From the NCBI GenBank assembly GCA_011317545.1, contig WUJK01000006.1, positions 2,418,001-2,482,000 of the forward strand: a stretch of 64,000 nt of DNA, given 5' to 3'. The notes below the pieces were generated by a model. That model did no database searches, was not told the DNA's origin, and worked only from the letters and a program-made list of their open reading frames with translations. This document shows positions 11,845-23,962 of this stretch, in pieces. The DNA is from Coniella vitis (taxonomy: Eukaryota; Ascomycota; Sordariomycetes; Diaporthales; Schizoparmaceae). The position numbers and the translations under genes were made by a program. Position 1 is the first letter of the stretch. Every line of letters starts with the position of its first letter.

Positions 11845-12663
11845 ATGGCGGGCGAGCCTCCCAAGACCGAGCTGGCCTTCAACCAGGAGAACTGGGAAAA
11901 GGTCGGCATCACACCCTGGCAAACCTACAAGGTCCGCCTCCCGCCACGCCCACTGCCCCCGCTCTCCGCCCGACCTCACATCCGCACCAAGCGCCTCATC
12001 ATCCGCCCCTTCCTGCCGACCGACCTGGACGCCTTCTACGGCCTGCGGCGCATCCACAAGGTCCAAACCCACTCCACAGGCCGCGGCCGCCCCGTGCGCG
12101 ATCGAGACGAGGCACGCGAGAGCCTCGCGCGCCTCCAAGCGCCCCACGACGAGCACCACTGGTACTTTGGCGCCTTCTCGGCCTCCACGGGCGAGCTCAT
12201 TGGCGAGGGCGGCCTCGCAGACACAGACTACCAGCCAGTCTCGGGGTGGACGCGGTGCGAGATCCTGATCCACTCTGCCTTTTGGCGCCAGGGCTACGGC
12301 ACCGAGTTCTTCCAGGCGCTGCTCGACTCGTGGTGGGATCTGCCGCGCGTGCGCAGAAAGCACCAGCTCTTGCCCTTTTGCATCGGCGACCACCAGGAGC
12401 CCGGCGGCGAGGTGGTAGAGCGCCTCGAGTTGATTTGGGAGGCCGACAACGTCGCAGCGTGCAACTTTTTCCCAAAGGCCCTCCACCAGGCTCCTCTGTC
12501 CGACAAGGGCTTCTTCACCAGTCTAGACTGGCGCAAGGGCCGCGAGGGCGACCTGGTCCGTTGGGCCGGAACGATGGTGACAAATCCGCGCATCACTATA
12601 GACCCCGAAGCCGACATCGATACCGACAGCAGCACCTCGGGCGGGGAGGACGACGAGGACTAA
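11845..12663 (+). CDS. GNAT-family N-acetyltransferase
   Basis: Single exon, 272 residues from MAGEPPKTEL. The protein has the RimJ/RimL-like GNAT layout: beta-1 at TKRLIIRPFLPTDLDAFYGLRR (about 50-71), a strand pair WYFGAFSASTGELIGEGGLA, then WRQGYGTEFFQALLD. The last contains the Q/RxxGxG/A acetyl-CoA pyrophosphate-binding signature (RQGYGT). A later EADNVAACNFFPK segment corresponds to the N-x-A-S/C-x-x-x-F/Y-x-K stretch of this class. The C-terminus is a run of Asp/Glu/Ser. The acceptor substrate is unknown. The same frame is open upstream to an ATG at 11590 (85 more codons), but that part looks like leader sequence. Codon third positions are strongly G/C, which creates a 313-codon antisense shadow frame. 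Confidence 0.88.
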   Translation: MAGEPPKTELAFNQENWEKVGITPWQTYKVRLPPRPLPPLSARPHIRTKRLIIRPFLPTDLDAFYGLRRIHKVQTHSTGRGRPVRDRDEARESLARLQAPHDEHHWYFGAFSASTGELIGEGGLADTDYQPVSGWTRCEILIHSAFWRQGYGTEFFQALLDSWWDLPRVRRKHQLLPFCIGDHQEPGGEVVERLELIWEADNVAACNFFPKALHQAPLSDKGFFTSLDWRKGREGDLVRWAGTMVTNPRITIDPEADIDTDSSTSGGEDDED

Positions 12664-15600
12664 GCAGCACACCATGGCTAGTAGTATTTCGTGTTTCATT
12701 TCATGTACTTACCTTGTATTAGCACTTTTTATTTGTTTATGTATTTTATCTCAGCATACCTCTTGGAGGATGGGAATATTTCAAGCGCGAGTGTGTGCTA
12801 TTCACATGCATGTATGGTGGAATGAAGAAAATCTGAAGCAACCATTTTCTGAAGCGTATAGATTTGGTTTACTAATTCTGCCCCGAGATCATCGAGCCGA
12901 CCACAATGTATCATTAGCCCTTTCTCGTCGAGTATATCATCCAAATATCAAACAAAGGACTAAATTCGTCGCAAAGTGTCAATCATACTCATTCTCCAAG
13001 AACCACGAAACCCACCTGCTTCCTCGGACCCTTGCGATGGGACTATACCCTGTGGACAGCGTATGCGCTGCTCATGCACTTATGCATTTGATCATGGCCA
13101 AAATACTACATACATATTTGAGTGCCCAGACGCTTGCGCCATCCAATATCACGAACCGTCATTGGACATTGCCCAACCCCGACGGGGATCTACCTCATAT
13201 ATATGTATAGATCCAAAAAAGGGAAAAGAACCAAGATGTTACCACAAAGCAAGAAAAGCATCAAAGAAACAAAATAACTTAATGTAACTGTCGTGCTCAT
13301 AGTTTCCCCCGAAATTTCTCCTTTTCCCGGGCGAAAGGAGAGGGGCGGGGGCTGATTTTTGTGAGTGCAAATGCCAGTCGCATCTATACTATAATTCGAA
13401 AGGATACCATCACCGACTCGGGATATATGTTGTGGATTCCTATATACGGACGAACAGATGCTTATATGGATGAATGTGGCTTGTAATCGTGAATTTAATG
13501 GTGCTTGCAAGTGCGTGAGAGCGTGCAAGTTTAATGTTCAGATTTTCAAGTACTTGTTTTGTCAGTTGATGGAGAGCAAATACTTGGAAAACGACTTTTG
13601 AGACGGTCAAAGAATACTATCAGCACAATCCAAGACCTGGGAAATGTCTCCTTGAGGAGATATAGCGAGCTATCCACCACTTTTGTGGTTTACGTTCGAC
13701 TTGCAAGCTGTCCCTGCCGCTTGAGCAGTACGGACGGTGAACAAAAACGCTTCTCCTAGGCAAATAGCTCTCTCTTTCTACACGCCTATGAATACACTTT
13801 GAAATATCATGAGCACCGCCAGCATATCATCAGTGAAAGAGGAGACAGATGCTCTCTCTATCCTTCATAGTAAGCTTGCATTGAGAGTTATCACTGCATA
13901 TTTCCCTCTTACTTCTAATGTGCTTCGCAAAATATACTCGATGCCAATGCCAAAATGACAGTCCTGTATGAATTTGGTTGCTTCAACGCTTGTTGACGGA
14001 CGTGGTGAAGTCAAGCCCTTTCCCCCCTCCCCCCAAATGCACAACTGAAAGAGGTGAACCTGACCAGCGCATGTGAGTGCATATTGGCGCAAGGGGCGTG
14101 TACACAGCGAAAAGACGCATGGTTGAATGGAATGGAATGAAAACTTGGAAAGAATGTGAGACAGTAATACCCTGTCTATATATTTGGTTCTTCCCTATTC
14201 CGAAGAGAAACCGGGCGTGTAAGTGCGAGGTAAAATATATATGGATTGCTTCTTTTAAACAGGGAAGAACATGTGTCGGTTGGGACTACTACGCCACAGT
14301 GCTGCCAAGAATGTCGATTGTATGAGTAGGTACTTGCACCTATGTGTTATATCTGGGATTCTATAGTAAGTGAGAGTACCCTGCTGCTACCGAGGAGGCC
14401 AAATGTGCAACTCGGATGTGCATGCATCACGTGAACTCCTCAGCTCGGACGTCAACGACGTCTTTGTGGGACAGACAGCATGGCAACGTGCCATGGGTTT
14501 CCGCTGATCCTTGTCTCCATTTATTAAGCATGTATGATAAAACACTCTGAATGGCGTTTTGCCCAGATTATCGGCCAAGTTTCACAGGGAGGTGCTTCGA
14601 CGTCTGTCTTGCGTTTGGAAGATCCTCGTTTTGACGGTTGTAGAGAAATTGGTTTTCGTCAGACTTGTAGAGTCCCGTGACTTTTGCTAAGATACTATCG
14701 GGGTCTTGTGGTTCTTGTTAATTTCAAAGGTGGTAGTAAAAACAAAGTAAAATTAAAAAAAAAAGGAAAAAAACAAATATCGGACTGGGTGTGCCATATC
14801 CGGCACCAGCACCACCTCCAGCATTGCAAATCGCATTCAGTTGGAACCACTGAACAGAGCACCACAATGCAAACCCCAAGAGAAGTTGTACCAGAAAGTC
14901 TATTATCGTATATCGACAGACAACAAGGTCTAGAACCACACATGATGTTGACTGTGATGTGCACTTCTCATTTTCATTTGGCGAGGCCCGTGGGAGCACG
15001 CGGGGAACGAGGGCGGAATATGACTTGAAGACGTCATGGCCAGATGGTCAGGGTTGGGGTCACTAGAATGAGGATGATTTGCTCCGGAGAGCGGAATAGA
15101 ACAAGGTGGATGGGGTGGCCTCGGAACGGAGCGCGCAGCCGTTTTCGAAGATCTTGCCGGTGAGTCTGGAGGAGGTGGAGCGGGCCTGAGCGGGTGCGTC
15201 GTGCTCAGGCCTGTGGCAGAGTTGAGGCGGAGGAGGTGGAGCCGGTAGACCGTTTGAAGGTGCCCGAGTCTTTACATAGTACATAATAATAACAATCATC
15301 TTCATCAGCGACGAGTCTGTCTTTCGGTGGATGCTTGGTAGTTGAGTTCAACAAAAAAGGTACAAAGCACATACTTGAGTCCATGCAGTAAGGGTACAGA
15401 ATACTATGTACCTGGACAGTACTATGTATTCCAAATTCGCGAGCGGGCAGGACCCCACTGACCAGGCCCCATCTGGGATAGCCCCCCAGCACCTTAGTGG
15501 GGCCCTATTCCCGTTTGCCCCTTCTTCGCGCGTGGTTGCCCATTGCGGGCTGCACTTCCCCTCACTCGGCGGGGGGGGCCCAGTACTATGTAGGCAGTGA

Positions 15601-16289
15601 GCAGTGGGCAATTGGGACTTGGGGGAAAGAGCCAGAGGGCCTGAGGGCAAAGCAAGCAAGCCAGCCAGCCAAGCACGCCAAAGAGAGACGTCGGCTTATT
15701 TCCCCTTTTATTTCCAGCTCGCTGCTGCTCACTTTCCTCTCTCTTTGCCAAAATCCCCAGCTGCATTTCTCGGTGCGCCGCGTTGTGCATCGCTTTCCAC
15801 CCCCAGCCTCGCCCACATTCTTGCACGCCCTCCGCCTCAGGTCTCACCTAGGTTATTTCCAGCCAAAGCCGAGCCTCTGAAACGCCCTGCCTGCTCGCTC
15901 CGTCGACGACTCAGCGCAGGAACAAACCGCCTGTTTCTAGTCGCAACGAGAGCCGATCCTATCCGGCTCGCCGCGCGCGCACCCGCGCCTGTGCAAACTC
16001 GCGCTCGAGGCCAAGCTTTCGTTATTCCCGGATCGCCGCCGTTCCTTGTGCCACAAGGCCCGGTTCAACGCCGGTTGCTCCGTCTCCGTGATCCCGGCCC
16101 TGCTCGGCAGCGTCGCTGGATTTCATTTTTGGCTTGGTTGCAAAGACACCCGGGGGCGCAAGCGCGGCTGCAAGCGAGACCCGAGGCACTGCGGCGCCCC
16201 GTGCTGGCTGGACGGTCCTGGCCTTTGGTCCCGCTACCTTCTCAGGCTTCTCTCCCCCTCTGCCAGCAGCGCCTGCCAGAACTGGACGA
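12664..16289. other. 3.6 kb intergenic region upstream of the Zn2Cys6 gene
   Basis: No gene recognised. The left two thirds is AT-rich with many stops. The right third (about 15600-16280) is C/T-rich and looks like a long 5' leader of the regulator; its frame is open back to 16134. Four exact TACTATGTA copies lie at 15273, 15402, 15420 and 15584, three of them within 191 bp. Confidence 0.5.
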
Positions 16290-18772
16290 ATGGACCACTC
16301 GACAGCGCGAGGCGACTCGTCCAGACCGAGGTACAATCCTATGCCCATAGGAGGACCTGATCGCCCGCCTATCACCCAGTCGCCCAGTCCCGGCTCCATC
16401 CACATTCCTAGCACCGCCTCCTCGTCGCGTCAGCTCAGCTACTATGATCGCTCGGAGCGCCGCTCCCTTGACACGGACCTGCACAGTCCCAGCATCAAGG
16501 GAGACCCCGAGCAGCTACTGCGACATGGCTCGGAATATCCATCAGAGCCCCCCAGTGCAGGCGGCTTGTCCTCCGTCCCAGAGTACCTGGACCGCAACGC
16601 GACGGTATACCCAGAGGTCCGAGGATATCTCTTGAAGCCGCAGGACGCTACGGACGAGAATAGCGAGCCTCAAAAGAAGAGGCAAAAGCGCAACAAACCT
16701 ACCCTCTCTTGTTTCGAATGTGTCGAGAGGAAGACAAAGGTACGGCTTCTCAACCTTTGTTTGTCCTCCCCGCGGCTATCCGTTGCTCAAGAAGACCCTA
16801 GCGACCTGCGTTCGTCATCCTCCGTCGCTTGTGCTACTCTGCCATAGGGTTTCATGATGCATGAGGACTGCTCAGGCAGGCTAGGAAGTGAATCCCTCCA
16901 AGAGTCTATGACTTGCTATGCGCGACTCTCTCGCTGCTTAGTTTGAACACGAGAGACATGACCATACGGTTGCCTATGATAGACAGAACATGCTTTCTCT
17001 CTCTTGCTTTCTTATTCTTCCTTCCTTCTTTTTTCTTTCCTGAAAACATGACTGACGTCACGTAGTGTGACCGTGGCCGTCCAAACTGCCTTGCGTGCAT
17101 CAAACGACAGACAGAATGCGTGTATGCACAGGTTGCCAACTTACTAGAGGAGACCTCGAGAGCATCCGCCAGTGGCAGACGCACAACCAAGCCTCCAAAG
17201 AAGAAACCAGGCCCGACAACGACGCCGCTGTCGGCCATTCCCAACATTGCAGACCGCGGTGTCCTTTCCACAAACAGTTATCTCAGTAGGGCTGCAGTCG
17301 CTCTGTCCACTGGCCTTCTTTCCAATGTCCCCTATTCTCTGGCTACGGGCTCCAATATCTTTGGAATCGGCGCTGAGCACCCCTTTACGAATATTTGGAC
17401 GCGCAACTGGGGTCTGGACGAAGTCATCGTCATGATGCCCAACAAGGTGCAGTGTGATATACTCCTCACGCGGTATTTCGAGTGTGTAGATCCCGTCTAT
17501 CCCATGCTGCACCGCCAGAGTCTTCTGCACCAGTATGAACATTTTTGGAATCTCTCGGTCGAAGAACGCTGTCAGTCCGACCCGGCATTCGTGGCCCTCA
17601 TGTTTGTCATGTACGGTCTCGGTACCCAATTTCAGCGCATTCCCAACAGCAACGAACAGTCCAAAACAAACACTGCTGAAATGTACGCATCAGCAGCGAA
17701 CCAGGCTCTCCGCGCCGCCTCTTACCTCTCTTGTGCATCAATCCGTTCCATTCAAGCCATGGTGTTGATGGTGTACTTTCTCATCAACGACAATCATGCC
17801 AGCGACGGATGGGCATTCTCTGGTATTCTGATGCGCCAGTCGTACGCCATGGGTCTACACCGGGATCCCAACATTGTGGCGCCCGAGGCAACCGCCTTTG
17901 AAAAGAATGAAAGGCGCAAGCTGTGGCAGGCCGTGCTGTTGCAAGACACGTTTATGACTGTGCTCTTGTCCCTGCCACCTAATGCAACGCACACAGATGT
18001 CAATGTCGATGACTTGTTTGACGAGCCCGCCGAGGCGTATACTACGTACAATGGTACCAGCCACACTCACACAGACACAGCCTACATTCGTGGCAGCTGG
18101 ACGCTCGCCAATCTGGTGCAAGAGTCCATTTGTAGCCCGCGGTGCCTCGATATGCCAATATGTGCAACCCCGCGCCACAAGACCAAGCTTGTGGCTGACT
18201 TCCGTGCCGTCTACCGCTCTTTCCCCGATGTTTTCCGCTCATGGGACACCGAGAGCCTCACTGCCCTCGCACAGCGCGACAGCCGAGCTGTGCGACAGAC
18301 GCTGTTTCTCACCAGCAATTACTACCACAATCTAATGCTCGTGCACGCCAGCGAGAGCCCTGAAGTTCCTGTGAATGTGCGCGGCACTCTTGAGGCTGCC
18401 CACGAGGCGCTCAATGCTTTCTTCATGCTCTTCGCCCTTTTTGAGCAAGAAGCGCGTACTTGGTGGGTCTTCAGCCATCGGGCGTTTCTTGAGGCCCTAT
18501 GTATCGGCAGTGTGCTCCGCGAGACGGCTAGAGAACCAGGAGGAGAGGACACTGTCGTCAAGGATCAACTCTTTGTGAGAGGCAAGGGTGATATTGGTAC
18601 GTTCCGAGTCGTTTTGGTTTGCCAGCACTTTCCTTTCTTAATGCATTCGAAAAGCTAACCGCCTGCCTACCTGATAGCTCGAATGGTTCAGATCATGAAT
18701 CAAATGTCTGAAGGTGAAGACGGGTCTGACGTCGCTCGTACACGGTCCCAGGTGTTGAGCGAATTCTTATGA
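16290..18772 (+). CDS. Zn2Cys6 transcription factor with fungal_trans domain
   Basis: Three exons: 16290-16739, 17066-18596 and 18678-18772, giving 691 residues. The first junction (phase 0) falls inside the zinc cluster. Joined, the cluster has six cysteines at 141, 144, 151, 158, 161 and 168 with spacing C-x2-C-x6-C-x6-C-x2-C-x6-C, preceded by a basic KKRQKRNK stretch. The middle matches the fungal-specific regulatory domain (VDPVYPMLHRQSLLHQYEHFW, then FVALMFVMYGLGTQFQ, then AFSGILMRQSYAMGLHRDP). The second junction (phase 1) has donor GTACGT and acceptor GATAG. The N-terminal 130 residues are Ser/Pro-rich and disordered. Targets are unknown, and no biosynthetic cluster lies alongside. The frame is open upstream to 16134, so a 52-residue longer start is possible. 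Reading into intron 1 ends at 16847, before the cluster is complete. Confidence 0.88.
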
Positions 18773-18862
18773 TTTGAAATGTCACTTCCCTCTTTTCAGG
18801 AGGCAGCCGCTGTTTAGCCAAGATGGGAAGGCTTTTTTTCTTGGTTACGCCTGTTTTCTTGG

Positions 18863-18914
18863 TTCACCCTTTTTGTTCACCCTTTTTGTTCACCCTCTTC
18901 GTTCACCCTCTTTC
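18863..18914. repeat. 13-bp minisatellite, four units
   Basis: Four tandem units of TTCACCCTTTTTG; the first two are identical, and units 3 and 4 differ by T/C changes. It starts 90 bp after the stop codon of the Zn2Cys6 gene, probably in its 3' untranslated region. Confidence 0.85.
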
Positions 18915-19031
18915 CCCTTTTTCCGGGTTCGGGATGGCTTCTATTATACACGATGAACACGGTCTAGAATCTCGAGAGAGCTCACCAGCAATATTTTTGC
19001 ATTAAAGGATGAGGGATTGGCGGCATGTATA

Positions 19032-19050
19032 AGAGAGAGAGAGAGAGAGA
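19032..19050. repeat. AG microsatellite
   Basis: Uninterrupted AG dinucleotide run in noncoding DNA. Confidence 0.85.
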
Positions 19051-20072
19051 TCACAAGATATAGAGTATAAGAACTCAGTAATCCTTTTTCTTCTGCCTTG
19101 GTCAGCGACTCGTGCCATTTCTCAGGACATACAGAACATGGTGATTCGAGTCGACGCGGATATCTCTCTCAGGTATAATTGGAATTTGGGATCCTTTTGC
19201 TGAGGATATAAGTACGGGTTGGGGGTGACGGACTAATAGTCCAGTGTACAGCAGTACCCGGAGTCCGATAGGTCTCGAGATTGGTTATTTATTTCTCGAT
19301 CCTGATACTGGCAATTCACGGATACTTTTGTGACCCAAGCAGATAGTTATCTAGGTACCTAGGTGGTCCAAAGGAGAGGGGATTCAAGACAATGATGATT
19401 CGAGGTCACAAATGGCAAATCATACAATGTTGGAATAAAAATTCGGGACGTGTTCTGAGCTCTACCTATAGAAAATACATCTATCTGCCTACCTACTTAC
19501 CTGTTTATCCATCCATCTATTCAGTCAATATGCTCGTGTACAGCAACACACTACAACCTCTCACTCATCCAACATGCACTCCACCCCATATAGTACCCAG
19601 TTCGTATCTCCATACTATATAATAGTCCATAGTGGAGTAAGTAATACTTTTCGAAATCCCCGGTGCACAGTTGTCGTTTGGGTTTGATCTGGTGTCTGTG
19701 ATGGCTCTGAGTCCTCCCCCATTGCTCGTCTCCACAAAGGATTAGGCCAAACCCAAGGACAAGATATAGTAGAAAAGTGAAATTACCCTATGGCCTCTTA
19801 TCATCAAGAAACCCCCTAACCCCCGGGGGAAAAGGACACTGAACAAAATCAAGCTTTGTATTTTGTATTTTGCATGAATTTCCTATGTATGGTATTTTTC
19901 TACTCCTGTGTGCGTGTGCGTCGTAAGTAGGAATGAACCTCGTAGAGAAAGAGAACTTGACAAACGAGAAGCCCTTTCTTCTTTTTCCCTTCTCCTTGTG
20001 GTTTCTTCTCTTGTGTGTTGGCGTCTCTCTATCTTCCATTTCGGTTCACTGCATATCGCAGTCCACCCCTCC

Positions 20073-21956
20073 CTAAGATCGCCTACGAGTACTATGCAAG
20101 CGATCCCGAATCCATCCCAAAACATTTGACGAATGTCCTCCTTCCTCCCCGCCCCCCCGCGAGTTTCCCGAGCTGCGAGAAGGAGCACCGGCGGAGGTAC
20201 TGTCCCGTGGAGGAGAGGAAGTATCCCAACTTGATGAACCTGGGCGTCCAATGCGTGGGCGAGAGGGCGAGCGTTCTCTAAGCGAGCCGCTACCCGGCGG
20301 TGGGGCACTCGATGGCGAGCGCGAGTCTCGTCGGGGCCGTACGGGAGAGTAGCCATCATTATTTCTGGGTTGAGGTTGTCCGTAGCTCATGGGACCGGCC
20401 AGATTGCGGATCGCATTGAGGCGTGCTGCTCGTTCCTCTGGAGACCGGATTCCCCGTGTGTGGTGGTGGTGCCATGAAGAGGATGTTTCGTCAGACGGGC
20501 TATCACCTGCACCATCTTCACCCCGTGAGCTCTCACCTGCGCCGCTGTGATCACCGCCGCTGCTTCCAGCAAATAGTCTCGCATATGTAGAGGTTTCGGG
20601 CCCTTGAGAAGCACGTCTTGACTGACTACCATGTCTATCGCCACTCGATGAAGGCGATCCATTTCCGCTGGCGTTTCCGTCCTTCTTTTCAATCGAGGCT
20701 CGACAGATGGGACACGTATTGTGCTCCTTGAGCCACAGGACAACGCACTCGCCATGAAACCAGTGTTTACACGGTAGCACTGTCACCTCATCTCCAAGGT
20801 TTATCTCGTCTATGCAAATGGTGCACTCGGCCTTGTTACTGTCGCCCAGCATCTCTTGGTCCAGTTTCTTTTTCTCTAGGCGTTCAAGGGCTGCTTCGGT
20901 TGCAGGTGGCGCGGCATTTGACTGGGGGTTGTTGTCCATGAGCTGTGTGATGATGCGATCCAATGCTTCTTGCGAATACACGACATCGCCATGCACAGCA
21001 TTCGGTCCAGCTAAAGCAGGGCCCAGCAAAAGGGAAAAGAGTCCTTGTAAGCCGGCCTCGAGACCTGGCTGGCCCACATTCGGCGCGCGTGCGCTGCCAT
21101 TACCAATAACATTTCCAAACAGACTGCATCGGAAATCAGCTTCTTCTTTCTCATTGACACATGGCGAGATGGGGCGACTGCTTTTGCAATTACTGGTGGA
21201 ACACGACGAGGCTGGAAGGGAGAAAAGAAAAGAAGCATGAGTGCGAAGGATGTTCGTACATTTCAAACTCATCGTGGTTGTGTCCGTGGTCTAAGCCTCC
21301 TCGTGCCGGTCCGCCGGTGCTGGTGGTGATGGAGAAGGCGGCGCGTCCTCCTGGCGAAATGTACGTCCTCGTTTGTGTAGAGGGTGCTGGTGTAGTAAAC
21401 AAGAAATCGGGGCCAACTCGGTTACGGTTGGGACTTCTGGAGCCGCCCATGAACATGCTCAGGTTTTCTTGAAAGCGCGCAAAGACTTCTGCGCCGTTAT
21501 TCGGATCGCTCGGACTCCGAGCACCTGAACCATCGCGGTCGCGGGCCGGTGGGGGATTGAAATCGAAACGTGAATATGACGGCGGATCTATGAATTCCTC
21601 ATCGGGGTCTGGAAAGTCGGCAGGCGAGTCGGCGCGGATGTCACGTGGATCGTTGTCTGGCGTTATCTGCAGGGTAGATTTGTTAACTGTAGTTCTCGTG
21701 CTGCCGCGCCGTGCACGACACAGAAGTGACAATGAATGAGTCTCTGGGGAAAGGACTGGTCGAGCAACGACGTCACGAGAGCTGGGAAATTAAAACCCAA
21801 ACCACGTACGATTTCGCAAAAGTCGCAGTGACAGCTGGGGCACTGCAAACCCCCTTCGTCTCTATACCACTCGTTGGAGCATTGGTGGCAAAACACGACA
21901 TCGCGATCGCCTGTAATATCCAAGTGGTTCCGACGGCTCGGTTCTTGAGAGGCCAT
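20073..21956 (-). CDS. RING-H2 E3 ubiquitin ligase (RNF126/RNF115 type)
   Basis: Three exons: 21956-21810, 21666-21260 and 21123-20073, giving 534 residues. An N-terminal zinc ribbon has cysteines at 23, 26, 39 and 42 (CHQC and CPSC), as in the BCA2/RNF126 family, where it binds ubiquitin. The RING-H2 domain is at 285-325: CTIC, then LPCKHWFHGECV, then CPIC. The tail is long, Ser/Arg/Gly-rich and disordered, ending in a basic LGWIRDRLHSTRRRS. Junction 1 gives CEI-ITPDNDPRD. Junction 2 (donor GTACGA, acceptor GATGCAG, phase 2) restores an LFGNVIGNG segment; it is the less certain boundary because another AG exists nearer the donor. Such ligases ubiquitinate misfolded or mislocalised proteins; the substrate here is unknown. 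Confidence 0.85.
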
Positions 21957-23962
21957 GCTGGCTTGTAGTGTACGTGGGCGCGTTATTGGAGGTTGCTATC
22001 GCTGCTCTTGGATTGGTCTCTAGACAATGAGCAGCCAAGCCAAATGCTTCGAGGCCTGCTAAAGGGCCGATGATGTGTACGAAGCGCTCAGAAGCTAGAG
22101 TGCTTGTTCTCCAAAGGGCGGTTCGCCGACTTGGATCCGCTGTTTCGGCGGGTTTTGCGCAGGTGCGAGGGGCAGCTGTTGTGGTGTGCTGACGCAACGC
22201 AGCAACGCAGTTGAGCGACTGGTGGTTTGCGCTGAATGTATCGTGCTCGAGAAAGGCAATAGCCGGCGGGACAAAAGAGAGGCAGCAGTAAGGAAAAGCA
22301 AAAGAGCTCTTCTGTTTGAGGAAGATGCGGCGTCTAATACTGGAAGGAGTTGTAGATACGTGATTCCAGAGGGCTTGTAGAGTTCCTAGGTAGGAAGTAA
22401 GTAATAGTAGGTGCGGGCGAATTACGACATGGCAAGCCAGAAGGTGGTGGAAGCGTGTGATTGCGATATATAGCAGTCGTTGTTAGTTGGTACGCAGTAC
22501 CAACCTTCCACCACAAGGTCTCGGATTCTTGCGCTACAAAGCTTAGCTTACAGGGGTGTGACCCGCTTTTAGCAGGTACGTACCTGAGTGCTGTCAGGCT
22601 GTGGGGGTTTTTTTAGTGAGCCTGGTGAGGTATGTACACTGACGTCGATGTTTGCCAATCAGCCAGTGTGTTTACGAAGGCCATGGCTGGCATAGAACAA
22701 CAACCATCCCATGTGTATTTACTGCCTTTTTTCTTTCCTTTCTCCAATTTTATGTTTCGGCATCAAGGTCTTGTGTCATTCAATTATTGGCTTAGATTGG
22801 GGCTGCTGATTGTCATGGCCTGGTTGCGTTACTGGCCAGAACTCCATATTTGGGCTGTTGGCTCTTTTGCTTGTGGATACCACAGCGGGCTTGGTTCACA
22901 ACATGGTTCTGGTTGGCACTTTCCGGCCCGGTCATTATCATTACGGTGCGCATAGTATTACCACAGCTCACTGCTTCACCACTACAAAAAGAGTCGCAGT
23001 TTGTTTTTATACCATGTACCCGTCGACAACGTGACCGCCCTACCATGCGCGTGCAAACGCACAACAAACGTGAGCTAACATGCAAAGCACACAAAGTTTA
23101 AGTAAAGGGGGCACAGCCATTATTTTGGTCAGGGCTCGGCCAGATTGATCCACATACTAATACAGAGCCGCAGAGTAAAGATTCTTGTAATACAAGTACG
23201 GAGGTACATGCTTGGGAATAGCACATGCTGAGCCCCGCTTTCACTAAGACAGTGTCGCATATCTTGGAGGTTATACGCATGTTTTGCTCGCTACATAAAT
23301 AATCATATAACCAATATGATTCTGTCAAATAATAAGATGACTCAGTATAAATGCTCAAATATTGGCTTACAAAGCCTCGGTGAGGCAGTCAGGAGGAGGA
23401 AAAAGAGAAGAAAGAAACGGCCCTCGGCCCCGTACCCACCTTTTTGCGTTGCACCGTGACTTCTCCGAGCCCCCACACTTGCCGTGTCCGGGCAGCCCGG
23501 CAGACTATCGGCGCCGAATTCCAACAACCGGCGCTAAGTAAAATTCACCATCTTTCGGCCACTTGGGCACAGAGGAATGTAGCCCACCTTTTTGTAGCCT
23601 AGCTTACCGGAACCCTGATACATAGTAGTTGCATCTGCCCAAGCAAGTAAATCATCACAGTAAACAATGACCTCAAGCAAGCCAAGCCATCCCCAGAAAG
23701 ATTTCGCAAGGTAGACAGAGTGCACATCAACCGCCAATCCCATTCCTTATGATTTCCTACACATGCCCTCTAATAAAAATCAGCTTCTTTGCATCAAATT
23801 TGGCAGACATCAGAGATAACAGGCTGTCTTATTCGTTTCTTCAAGAGATAATCATTATTGGTATTGTGGTATGTCTTTTTTTTCTTTCCCAGCCCGTGGC
23901 AGCTTGCTCTATTTTTGGCGCGCTTCGAGGTCAAAGAGTCTTTTGGGGATCCTTAGAAATGC
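21957..23962. other. Intergenic, 2.0 kb
   Basis: Holds the promoter of the RING gene and the 3' end of BFR1. A perfect 14-bp palindrome (CAGGTACGTACCTG) lies at 22573-22586 and one TACATAGTA copy at 23619. No coding signal beyond short frames. Confidence 0.5.
22573..22586. repeat. 14-bp perfect palindrome
   Basis: CAGGTACGTACCTG reads the same on both strands. Closely related palindromes occur at 52629-52646, 52838-52847 and 19351-19362, all noncoding. Confidence 0.7.

Larger units (their letters stand above)
18773..20072. other. Intergenic between convergent genes
   Basis: Contains the 3' ends of the Zn2Cys6 and RING genes, a 13-bp minisatellite (18863-18914), an AG microsatellite (19032-19050) and a 12-bp palindrome CTAGGTACCTAG at 19351-19362. 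No gene is seen. Confidence 0.55.

Noticed and set aside
11545..12486. 313-codon minus-strand frame opposite the GNAT gene
   Set aside because: Caused by G/C third positions of the acetyltransferase; no recognisable protein.
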